From JACQBY01 sp041486115 (GTDB lineage Bacteria > Nitrospirota > Nitrospiria > JACQBW01), in assembly GCA_041486115.1 (NCBI GenBank), contig JBGPKT010000053.1:1-15375 (forward strand): a stretch of DNA of 15,375 nt. The letters are read 5' to 3'. The notes beneath the pieces are model-generated. The model saw nothing but the letters and a program-made list of their open reading frames with translations, searched no databases and was not told the DNA's origin. How positions within the stretch are numbered: position 1 is the first letter of the stretch; each line of letters starts with the position of its first letter. A program made the translations under genes and the position numbers. This document shows, piece after piece, positions 1 to 7,300 of this stretch.

Positions 1-288
1 CTTCTGAATGATTTCAAAAGATTTCTCAAGCGAATCTCGACTTTCCATGAACAGATTCCAGCTAAATAAGTCTGTTACCGCCGTTTTTGCACTCTTAAAG
101 TCCATTTTTTCAGGCAATTTAGCGGTAACTGTGACAAAGAACTCCTTTAATACCTGAAGACTTAATACCCCGCTGGAGGACTCCCATAGATTTTCCAATA
201 TTCGGACGGCCTTTTCCTTTTTAATCATATCTGAGCTATCAAAACAGTAGACGAGAATATTGGTATCTACAAATATTTTATCGCTCAT
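1..288 (-). CDS. PIN-domain toxin of a type II toxin-antitoxin pair (partial, C-terminus beyond the left edge)
   Basis: The minus-strand frame stays open for 96 codons from an ATG at 286-288 to the window edge, so the C-terminus is missing. The product starts MSDKIFVDTNILVYCFD, the usual PIN beta-strand with the first catalytic Asp (D8, followed by T9 N10). A second conserved acidic residue, E49, sits in VLSLQVLKEF as in VapC-like RNases. The later acidic residues of the Mg-binding site are outside the window. The start overlaps the 3' end of the upstream antitoxin gene by 11 bases, typical of translationally coupled TA genes. By family knowledge this would be an Mg-dependent ribonuclease that targets RNA when not bound by the antitoxin. 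The RNA target cannot be read from the sequence. Confidence 0.88.
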   Translation of the reverse strand, partial: MSDKIFVDTNILVYCFDSSDMIKKEKAVRILENLWESSSGVLSLQVLKEFFVTVTAKLPEKMDFKSAKTAVTDLFSWNLFMESRDSLEKSFEIIQK

Positions 289-514
289 GGAGAGAATCTC
301 TTCCAAATGTTCGTTTTGAATAATTTAAAAAAAACTTCTTACGGGTTAATTTAAAGAAGTCGCTCTTGGCCTCCCCTTTTCCCTTTTCCGTTTTCAAAAT
401 CGATTCAAGAAAATCGGCAAGCAACTGTGAAACACTCGTATCTTTTTGAGCAGCTAACACTTTTGCTTCCCTGGCAAGTTTCTCCTCCAGGGCAATCGTA
501 ATATTCCTTTTCAT
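278..514 (-). CDS. Ribbon-helix-helix antitoxin partner of the PIN toxin
   Basis: A protein of 78 residues beginning MKRNITIALEEKLAREAK. A short beta strand (RNITIAL) is followed by two predicted helices, with VSQLLADFLESIL as the second. This is the ribbon-helix-helix arrangement of CopG/DUF6364-like antitoxins. The basic C-terminal part (SDFFKLTRKKFFLNYSKRTFGR) would wrap the toxin. The start is set at the ATG at 512-514: the Shine-Dalgarno GAGGAGG lies at 520-526, 5 bases from that ATG, and it overlaps the alternative in-frame GTG at 518-520. The stop codon lies inside the toxin start region. The pair probably represses its own promoter at 536-565. The RHH assignment rests on pattern and on the downstream PIN gene. 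Confidence 0.82.
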   Translation of the reverse strand: MKRNITIALEEKLAREAKVLAAQKDTSVSQLLADFLESILKTEKGKGEAKSDFFKLTRKKFFLNYSKRTFGRDSLHER

Positions 515-535
515 AGACACCTCCTCACATATATC

Positions 536-565
536 ATGTTACACGGTTTCAGTGTAATTTGTCAA
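536..565 (-). promoter_or_regulatory. Sigma70-type promoter of the toxin-antitoxin operon
   Basis: On the minus strand a perfect -35 TTGACA (560-565) is followed after 18 bases by TAACAT (536-541). The start site would fall near 529, leaving a leader of about 15 bases that carries the GAGGAGG ribosome-binding site of the antitoxin. The hexamers and spacing are seen directly; activity is inferred. Confidence 0.65.
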
Positions 566-799
566 GGTACGGGAAACCGGCAAATTTTCAAATTGGAATC
601 GGCACTTAAGTGTCCGCGATGCGGTTTTGAAAAAGAAGAAATCATGCCTGTTGATTTTTGCCAAATCTCTTATGAATGTACGGGCTGCAAGGCAATACCT
701 AGACCCAGGCAAGGAGATTGCTGTGCGTTCTGCTCGTACGGGAGTGTAATGTCTCCTCCTTGCGGCGCGAAGCGATTCCGCAGCGAAGCTTGTTTTTAA
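536..799 (+). CDS. Small Cys-rich GDCCVxC-type protein
   Basis: The only plus-strand gene supported here. The 87-residue product has a CPRCG knuckle (C26, C29), a C42 / C48-x2-C51 set and the motif GDCCAFCSYGSV (C62, C63, C66), followed by PP. This order matches a family of about 70-80 residue proteins known for a GDCCVxC motif, in some members with selenocysteine. Here all Cys codons are TGC or TGT and no in-frame TGA is seen, so this is a Cys form. The function of the family is not established; redox or metal binding is plausible. The ATG at 536 has no convincing ribosome-binding site and lies in the -10 of the divergent promoter, so the real start may be further in, for example TTG at 593, just before the conserved part. 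The tail after SPP (CGAKRFRSEACF) does not look like the usual family end. Confidence 0.72.
   Translation: MLHGFSVICQGTGNRQIFKLESALKCPRCGFEKEEIMPVDFCQISYECTGCKAIPRPRQGDCCAFCSYGSVMSPPCGAKRFRSEACF
539..557. promoter_or_regulatory. Candidate operator, TTACAC-N7-GTGTAA
   Basis: A perfect 6-bp inverted repeat (539-544 and 552-557, spacer 545-551) lies between the -35 and -10 of the toxin-antitoxin promoter, overlapping the -10. A dyad at this position is what an autoregulating RHH antitoxin would bind. The dyad is seen; binding is inferred. Confidence 0.5.
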
Positions 800-816
800 T
801 AAAAAACTTTTTTATT
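798..816. terminator. A/T palindrome between convergent genes
   Basis: AATAAAAAA-C-TTTTTTATT is a perfect palindrome with 9-base arms. It contains the last two bases of the stop of the plus-strand Cys-rich gene (797-799) and the stop of the minus-strand YHS gene (812-814). With T-runs on both strands it could act as a bidirectional transcription end. The stem has no G/C pairs, so it is not a canonical intrinsic terminator. Confidence 0.35.
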
Positions 817-955
817 TTATAAAATTCTCAGGCTTCTTTTCAAACTTCTCTTTGCAGGATAGAGAACAAAAGTAGTAGACGTTCCCTTTGTAATTGCTTT
901 TAGCGGCCGCATTTTTCTCATCAATTTGCATTCCACAAACCAAGTCTTTAACCAT
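812..955 (-). CDS. YHS-domain mini-protein, 47 residues
   Basis: The gene begins at ATG 953-955 with a clear AGGAGG ribosome-binding site at 965-970. The product is essentially one YHS domain: MVKDLVCGMQIDEKNA, then YKGNVYYFCSLSCKEKF and KPENFIK. The diagnostic residues are C7-G-M9, Y27-Y28-F29-C30, C34, F38 and P42. YHS domains are short metal-binding modules often fused to, or encoded beside, copper P-type ATPases. Here the protein stands alone, 57 bases downstream of copA on the same strand, so it is probably the last gene of the copper operon and may act as a cytosolic metal carrier or sensor. A longer overlapping minus-strand frame (817-1026) is a shadow. Confidence 0.88.
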   Translation of the reverse strand: MVKDLVCGMQIDEKNAAAKSNYKGNVYYFCSLSCKEKFEKKPENFIK

Positions 956-1012
956 CTTGTCTCCCCTCCTTTAAGCAAATGACGCCAGAATATATCTCCA
1001 ATAGTTGGATAT

Positions 1013-3256
1013 TCAGATTTTTGCACTCCTCAATCTCAAGGCATTACCCACCACTGATACCGAGCTGAGACTCATAGCGGCAGCCGCGAAAATCGGACTA
1101 AGTAAGATCCCTACAAAGGGATAAAGAATCCCTGCGGCAACCGGCACTCCCAGAGCGTTATAGACAAAGGCAAAAAAGAGATTTTGTTTGATATTGCGCA
1201 TCGTCGCTCTGCTCAAAAGCCTCGCCCGAAGAATCCCCCGGAGATCACCCTTCACGAGGGTTACCCCCGCACTTTCCATGGCGACGTCAGTGCCGGTTCC
1301 CATTGCGATACCCACCTGGGCCTGGGCAAGGGCTGGGGCATCATTAATGCCATCACCGGCCATGGCGACGATTCGACCCTGTTTCTGGAATTTTTTGACC
1401 ACCTCGACCTTTTGGTCGGGCAGGACTTCCGCGATAACCTCATCAATGCCGAGTGTTTTAGCGACCACTTCAGCTGTGCTACGACTATCCCCAGTAACCA
1501 TGATAACCTTGATCCCTTCACGATGGAGCTGGCGGATGACTTCCGGGGTGGTCTCCTTGACAGGGTCCGCAACTCCCAGGAGCCCCACGGCCTTTTTGTC
1601 CACGGCAACAAACATCACGGTCTGACCCTCAGCCCGCATCGCTTCTGCTTTTGCAGACAGCTCTCCCGAATCAATTTTTAAATCATCGAGAAGCTTATGG
1701 TTGCCGAGCGCCACGTCATGGCCGTCCACTTTTCCTGTGACCCCTTTGCCAGTCATCGACCGGAAGGCCTCCGCGTTTCCCGGCTTCACATCCTTCTCCA
1801 GGGCTCCTTTTACGAGGGCCGCCGCCAGCGGATGTTCGCTTCCCCGCTCGATGCTCGCAGCGAAATAAAGCAATGAAGTTTCATCATATCCACTGGCCGG
1901 AAATATACCGGTCAGTTTCGGCTTACCCTCGGTAAGCGTTCCCGTTTTGTCTACGACAAGCGTATCAACTTTTTTGAGGATCTCTATCGCCTCGGCATTT
2001 TTAAAGAGCACGCCCACCGTCGCTCCCTTTCCGGTGGCAACCATTATGGACATCGGAGTTGCAAGCCCGAGGGCGCACGGGCAGGCAATGATCAAAACGG
2101 CAACGGCGTTGATGAGCGCATAAACAAACCGGGGTTCAGGGCCAACCCATCCCCAGATGATAAAGGTTATAACCGCGACAGCCACCACGATTTCCACAAA
2201 ATAGGCCGCGACCACATCCACGAGTTTCTGAATCGGGGCCCGGCTACGCTGTGCGTCGGCTACCATTCTAACGATCTGGGCCAACAGGGTCTCTGCCCCC
2301 ACTTTTTCGGCCCTGATGATTAAAGCCCCGGTACCGTTCATCGTGGCGCCAACGACATGATCTCCCTTCTGCTTCTCCACGGGAATCGGCTCCCCTGATA
2401 TCATCGATTCATCCACAGCGCTCAGGCCTTCAATGACCACGCCATCGACCGGGATCTTCTCGCCCGGGCGCACGCGAAGGGAATCGCCCTTTTGCACCTG
2501 TTCAAGCGGAATATCCGTTTCCGTTCCATCATTCTTAATGCGACGGGCCGTTTTGGGCGCCAACCCGAGAAGCGCTTTTATCGCCGCACCCGTTCGACTG
2601 CGCGCTTTCAACTCGAGAACCTGGCCGAGGAGAACCAAAGTCACAATGACAGCGGCCGCCTCAAAATAGGTATCCACTTTACCACTCATGGTACGGAATG
2701 AAGAGGGAAAGTCGTTTGGGAGGAGGGACGCCACCACGCTGTAAACATAGGCCACGCCGACACCCAGCCCTATCAGGGTAAACATGTTTGGACTCCAATG
2801 AACAACTGAATTCCATCCGCGCACAAAAAAAGGCCAACCGGCCCAGAGGACAACAGGCGTCGCAAAAATAAGTTCAAACCATTTTAAAAATTCCGGAGAA
2901 ATGATACGGTCGAGCTGGAAACCGGGAATCATGCCGCGCATCACAATAATGACCAGGGGAATCGAAAGAATGAGACTGACCCGGAAACGCCGGGTCATAT
3001 CGATCAGTTCGGGGTTTTCTTCTTCCTCGGCAATGGCGGTTTTGGGCTCGAGCGCCATACCACAAATTGGACAACTCCCCGGAGCGTCACGGACGATCTC
3101 CGGATGCATTGGGCAAACCCACTCGGTTTTTGCCTTCGTCATAACCGGAGTGACTGGTTCGAGCGCCATGCCACACTTCGGGCAATCTCCCGATCCTGTT
3201 TGTCTCACCTCGGGATGCATCGGGCAGGTATAAAACGTCTCATTACCCGATTTCAT
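1013..3256 (-). CDS. copA: Copper-exporting P1B-type ATPase with two N-terminal heavy-metal-binding domains
   Basis: A protein of 747 residues with all hallmarks of a P-type ATPase: SGE (287-289), phosphorylation site DKTGT (D436), HP motif (H475-P476), TGD near 588-590 and GDGINDAP (634-641). The ion site is CPC (C392-P393-C394), with YN (Y699, N700) and MSLSS...N (M728, S731, N738) in the last helices, the Cu(+) subclass signature. In place of HMA (CxxC) domains the N-terminus carries two copies of a short Cys/Met module, CPMHPE...CPxCGMALEP, at about residues 9-36 and 46-73. AGGAG lies 6 bases before the ATG. It would pump cytosolic Cu(+) (possibly Ag(+)) to the periplasm, feeding the CusABC-type pump encoded upstream. 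Its GC content looks higher than that of the cus genes: one line (2461-2520) counts to 36 of 60 G+C. Confidence 0.96.
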   Translation of the reverse strand: MKSGNETFYTCPMHPEVRQTGSGDCPKCGMALEPVTPVMTKAKTEWVCPMHPEIVRDAPGSCPICGMALEPKTAIAEEEENPELIDMTRRFRVSLILSIPLVIIVMRGMIPGFQLDRIISPEFLKWFELIFATPVVLWAGWPFFVRGWNSVVHWSPNMFTLIGLGVGVAYVYSVVASLLPNDFPSSFRTMSGKVDTYFEAAAVIVTLVLLGQVLELKARSRTGAAIKALLGLAPKTARRIKNDGTETDIPLEQVQKGDSLRVRPGEKIPVDGVVIEGLSAVDESMISGEPIPVEKQKGDHVVGATMNGTGALIIRAEKVGAETLLAQIVRMVADAQRSRAPIQKLVDVVAAYFVEIVVAVAVITFIIWGWVGPEPRFVYALINAVAVLIIACPCALGLATPMSIMVATGKGATVGVLFKNAEAIEILKKVDTLVVDKTGTLTEGKPKLTGIFPASGYDETSLLYFAASIERGSEHPLAAALVKGALEKDVKPGNAEAFRSMTGKGVTGKVDGHDVALGNHKLLDDLKIDSGELSAKAEAMRAEGQTVMFVAVDKKAVGLLGVADPVKETTPEVIRQLHREGIKVIMVTGDSRSTAEVVAKTLGIDEVIAEVLPDQKVEVVKKFQKQGRIVAMAGDGINDAPALAQAQVGIAMGTGTDVAMESAGVTLVKGDLRGILRARLLSRATMRNIKQNLFFAFVYNALGVPVAAGILYPFVGILLSPIFAAAAMSLSSVSVVGNALRLRSAKI

Positions 3257-3274
3257 GGTTTACTCCTAATTTTT

Positions 3275-3733
3275 TCATTTAGATAGAAACCTCGGGGTCA
3301 CGCCTGCTATTACCGGGGGCAAAATCAACCACTGAAGAAACGGCGTCAGTCCCGTTCCGATCAATGGAAGAAGGGGCATCAGGGGTGAATATCCCCATGC
3401 ACTCCGGATATCGATATTGATCCATTCGCTGAAGACGGTATAGCCAAGGCCGAGAAGCGTAAATTCTAAAAGATGTTGAGGACGAAAAAGAGTCATCCAA
3501 TAACGATTATTGGCAAACCAGGCGACAATCCAGTAAGCGCTCAAAAGGATCAGCACATCTCCCACAGTGCAATGAAGGCGTGATATCAGAATTTGCTGAT
3601 AGGTTTTTCGAGGAACATCATCATACAGGGGAGTCTGAACCATTTCCCAGAAAAAATTGAAGAAGAAGGAAGAAACGACCAAAGGAATTTCAGGGATAAA
3701 TGGAACATTGAGCGGGATTTTCATTGTTGCCAT
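3275..3733 (-). CDS. Unrecognised four-helix membrane protein of the copper region
   Basis: The product has 152 residues and about four hydrophobic segments (roughly 15-33, 55-75, 88-103 and 115-140). Distinct features are FFFNFFWEMVQTPLY with an acidic residue (E30) at the end of helix 1, a HCTVGD motif (H54, C55) entering helix 2, SEWIN (102-106) and GLTPFLQW near 128-135. I do not recognise a named family. The gene lies 18 bases upstream of copA in the same direction, so co-expression is very likely, and a role in copper handling or membrane insertion is inferred from context only. Two starts are possible, ATG at 3731-3733 and ATG at 3722-3724. Neither has a strong Shine-Dalgarno. Confidence 0.8.
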   Translation of the reverse strand: MATMKIPLNVPFIPEIPLVVSSFFFNFFWEMVQTPLYDDVPRKTYQQILISRLHCTVGDVLILLSAYWIVAWFANNRYWMTLFRPQHLLEFTLLGLGYTVFSEWINIDIRSAWGYSPLMPLLPLIGTGLTPFLQWLILPPVIAGVTPRFLSK

Positions 3734-3762
3734 ATCTCTTTGAGATCAATGATTCTAATTAA

Positions 3763-3793
3763 ATTATAAGTTTATAAACCTCCTGAATATCAA
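3763..3793 (-). promoter_or_regulatory. Possible promoter ahead of the membrane protein and copA
   Basis: In the 100-base gap after the DUF2231 gene, the minus strand has a perfect TATAAT (3763-3768) with TTGATA (3788-3793) 19 bases upstream. Between them lies the 10-bp palindrome GTTTATAAAC (3770-3779), a possible operator. The spacer is longer than ideal. A promoter here would let copA be expressed separately from the cus genes. Confidence 0.4.
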
Positions 3794-3833
3794 GCAAAAT
3801 CAATCCTCAGAAAAGGGTGTTGAAAAAGTTGCA

Positions 3834-4352
3834 TCAATGTTCAGGATGATGATCGTGGCCTTCCGGAGGCACCTTGAGAACCTGAGGATTGACTCCTGTT
3901 CCGAATTCATAAACCAGGCGGGCGCCGCGATCCGTTCCAAGAACCAGGAGGGAGGAAAGGAGCAATAGCCCAAAAACAAATCCCTGGCGGTATACCCCCT
4001 CCTTCCGTTTTTTATCGATCCAAAAGAGGTATGCCGAGAGCAGAATACTTACCGCCGTCACAGAGACCATCCAGTTTCTATGAATGTGGATGACATCGTG
4101 ACCGGGCGCATCGTGGCCGCGGGGATCTACGGCGGCAACGTTGTTCATCGCCACGAAACCTGTCGAAAGCGTCACAACAGCCATCAGGGTTCCAAGGTAG
4201 AGCATCAGGGAGGAGATCTCATGATATTTTTCCCGCCAAAAAAGAGCTAGTCCTTCCATCGCAAGAGCCCCCAGGAAGAATGCGATGGGGAAGTGGACAA
4301 ACATCGGGTGGATATTCTGTAATGCCGAGATTCCGGGAAACGCTGTTTCCAT
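3834..4352 (-). CDS. DUF2231-family membrane protein with His-rich tail
   Basis: The 172-residue product carries the DUF2231 hallmark HPMFVHFPIAFF at residues 15-26 and four hydrophobic segments (about 20-38, 50-70, 93-112, 124-140). A loop with H80, H85, H89 and H91 and the ending GHDHHPEH (H166, H168, H169, H172) look able to bind metal. The ATG directly follows the TAG of cusA (TAGATG), and the GGAGG of its ribosome-binding site lies inside the end of cusA, so the two genes are translationally coupled. The biochemical role of DUF2231 proteins is not settled. Some carry haem-like conserved His residues and occur near metal-efflux or redox genes. Here its place in the operon suggests an accessory role in copper efflux. 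Confidence 0.85.
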   Translation of the reverse strand: METAFPGISALQNIHPMFVHFPIAFFLGALAMEGLALFWREKYHEISSLMLYLGTLMAVVTLSTGFVAMNNVAAVDPRGHDAPGHDVIHIHRNWMVSVTAVSILLSAYLFWIDKKRKEGVYRQGFVFGLLLLSSLLVLGTDRGARLVYEFGTGVNPQVLKVPPEGHDHHPEH

Positions 4353-7300
4353 CTAATTTTTTCCTCCTGATCTATTGTAAAGAGAATGCCGCTTGTTTTT
4401 GACTTCTTTTCTTTTCCAGAGGAGAAAAATAGCAGGAATAACAAAAAGGGTCAAGAAGGTCGTTGACACCATTCCTCCCACCATCGGGACAGCGATCCGT
4501 TTCATCACGTCGGCGCCGGTTCCATGGCTCCACAAAATAGGCACCAATCCCGCTATAATCGCTGTTGCCGTCATGACAATCGGACGGATCCGTCTCACAG
4601 CGCCTTCAACGATTCCCTCAATGAATTCTGTTTCATTTTCCAGAATTCCTTTTTCTTGCCGGGCATTTAATGCCTGATCCAGATATACAATCATGATCAC
4701 CCCGATCTCGGTGGCTACCCCGGCTAAAGCAATAAAGCCAACCCAGACAGCGACGCTCAGGTTGTAATGCAACGAAAAAAGATTCAGGATATAAAGGAAA
4801 AGGACCCCTCCGATTAAAGAAAAAGGAACTGTTAAAAGAACCAGAAAGGACCTGCTGATGGAATGAAAATTCAAATAAAGCAAAACAACGATGGCCAGAA
4901 GGGTCAATGGAATAATAATTTTAAAACGTTCTTTTGCTCTTAAAAGATATTGATAAGAACCGACCCAGCCTAATGTCGTCCCTTTCAGGTCGATTTTTTG
5001 GGAAATCTTTTCTTTGGCTTCCTGAACATAACCTCCCAGGTCTCGCCCGGCCACATCCACATAAACAATTCCCGCAAGGGAGCCGTTCTCATCCTTGATC
5101 ATGGGAGCCCCTGTGGATATTGAAATATCCGCCAACTGAACCATTGGAATCTGAACTCCCGCAGGTGCAGGGACCAGGACTCTCCCTAACTTGGTGATAT
5201 CGTCTCTTAATTCCTGCGGGTACCGGACATTAACGGCATATCTTTCCCGGCCGGAAATAATCGTGGTCGCATTCACCCCTCCGATCGCGGCTTCAATGAT
5301 CTCTTCAATATCCGAAACAGAAAGATCATAACGGGCCGCCTTCTGCCGGTCGATTTTAAAATCAATAAAATAACCGCTGCTGACCCTCTCGGAAAAAGCG
5401 CTTCGAGTCCCTGGAATTCCGCCCAGCACCCCTTCGATTTCACTTCCGATACGATTAATGTCATCCAGATCCTTCCCATAGATTTTAATGCCAAGGACAC
5501 TCCGGACTCCGGTGGACAGCATTTCTGTCCGGGTTTGAATCGGCATCCAAAAAATATTGGGGATTCCCGGAAAATGAACGGCCTGGTCCATCTCGGAGAT
5601 TAACTTCTCCTGCGTCATGCCGGGTCTCCATTGATCTTCCGGTTTTAAAGTAATGGTGGTTTCTCCCATTGAAATAGGGGCGGGATCTGTTGACGTATCG
5701 GCCCGTCCTATTTTACCGAAAACGGTCTCCACTTCCGGAATCTGCTTCAATAAGGCATCCTGTTGCTGAAGGATCTGCGAGGCTTTCGTGATCGAAATCC
5801 CCGGAAGGGTGGTCGGCATATAAAGAATGGTCCCCTCATTTAAAGGGGGCATGAACTCAGAGCCCATCTTCATCAAAAGGGGGATGGTCAGAAAAAATAC
5901 CGCAACCGATGAAAACACGATGATCCATGGCCGTTTTAAAACAAACCGAAGTGCCGGCTCATAGAGGTGAATTAAAAAGCGGTTAATCGGATTTTTGGCA
6001 ACAGGGGTGATGGTGCCTTTGATTAAAAAGACCATCAGCAGGGGGATGAGCGTAATGGAAAGAAACGCCGAGAAAAACATGGAGAAAGTTTTGGTGAAGG
6101 CTAAAGGTTTAAAAAGCCTTCCTTCCTGGGCCTCCAGCGTAAAAATCGGCATAAAGGAAACGGTAATAATCAGGAGTGAAAAAAAAAGAGGTCTTCCCAA
6201 TTCTCTGGCCGCGGACAGAATCACTTCTGACCGTTTTTTCCCGGGCTCTTCTTCAAGACGCCGATGGGCATTTTCGATCATCACAATGGCGCCGTCTGCC
6301 ATGGCCCCGATCGCTATGGCAATCCCTCCCAAAGACATCACATTCGAGGTAAGATGAAGGAGCGACATGGCGATAAAGGAGAGGAGGATGGCGATCGGAA
6401 GGCTGATGATCGCCACGAGGGCCGACCGAAAATGGAATAAAAAGATGATCGTGACCAGACTCACCACCAGCGTCACTTCAAGCAGTTTTTCCTTCAGCGT
6501 CGCGATGGCTCGTAAAATCAAACCTGATCGATCATAGGCGGGAACGAGTTTAAGCCCTGCCGGAAAACCGGGTTGAATTTCAGCAATTCTTGCCTTAACC
6601 CGCTCGATGACTTCCAGGGCATTTTCACCATACCGCATAATCACGATCCCGCCGACGACTTCCCCTTCGCCGTTTAATTCCGTCACGCCTCTTCTCATTT
6701 CTGGACCCAGGGTCACGTGGGAAACATCTTTGAGTAAAATGGGAACCCCTGTCTTATTGACGCCCAAGGGAATCCCTTCAAGATCGGTTAAACTTTTAAT
6801 ATAACCCTGGCCCCGAATCATATATTCCCGTTCGCTTAATTCGATTGAACGTCCCCCGACATCTTTATTGGACATCCGAATGGCCTGAGTCACTTTCGTA
6901 AAGGGAATATTTAAGGCGAGGAGCCGCTGGGGGTTGATGTGAACCTGATATTGCTTTTCAAATCCTCCGACGGAGGCGACTTCCGCCACTCCTGGAATCG
7001 ACTGGAGTTGATATTTCAGCGTCCAATCCTGATAGGCTCGAATGTCCGCCAAACTCCGTTTTCCCGAATAATCAACCAGCGCGTACTCATAAACCCACCC
7101 GACCCCCGTCGCATCCGGTCCTAAAACAGGACGCACCCCTTCCGGAAGTTTCCCGGCCACTTTGCTCATAAGCTCAAGCACCCTGCTTCGGGCCCAGTAC
7201 ATGTCCGTGCCATCTTCAAAAACAATGTAGACATAAGAAAATCCGAAGTCTGATGCGCCTCTGACATATTTGACTTTCGGAGCGCCCAGCATGGAGGTGA

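Noticed and set aside
817..1026. Minus-strand frame of 69 codons overlapping the end of copA
   Set aside because: The YHS protein in another frame (812-955) has a clear ribosome-binding site and family residues. This frame has neither.
1184..3286. Several long plus-strand frames opposite copA
   Set aside because: They are antisense shadows of the GC-rich copA coding sequence, with no recognisable protein features or ribosome-binding sites.
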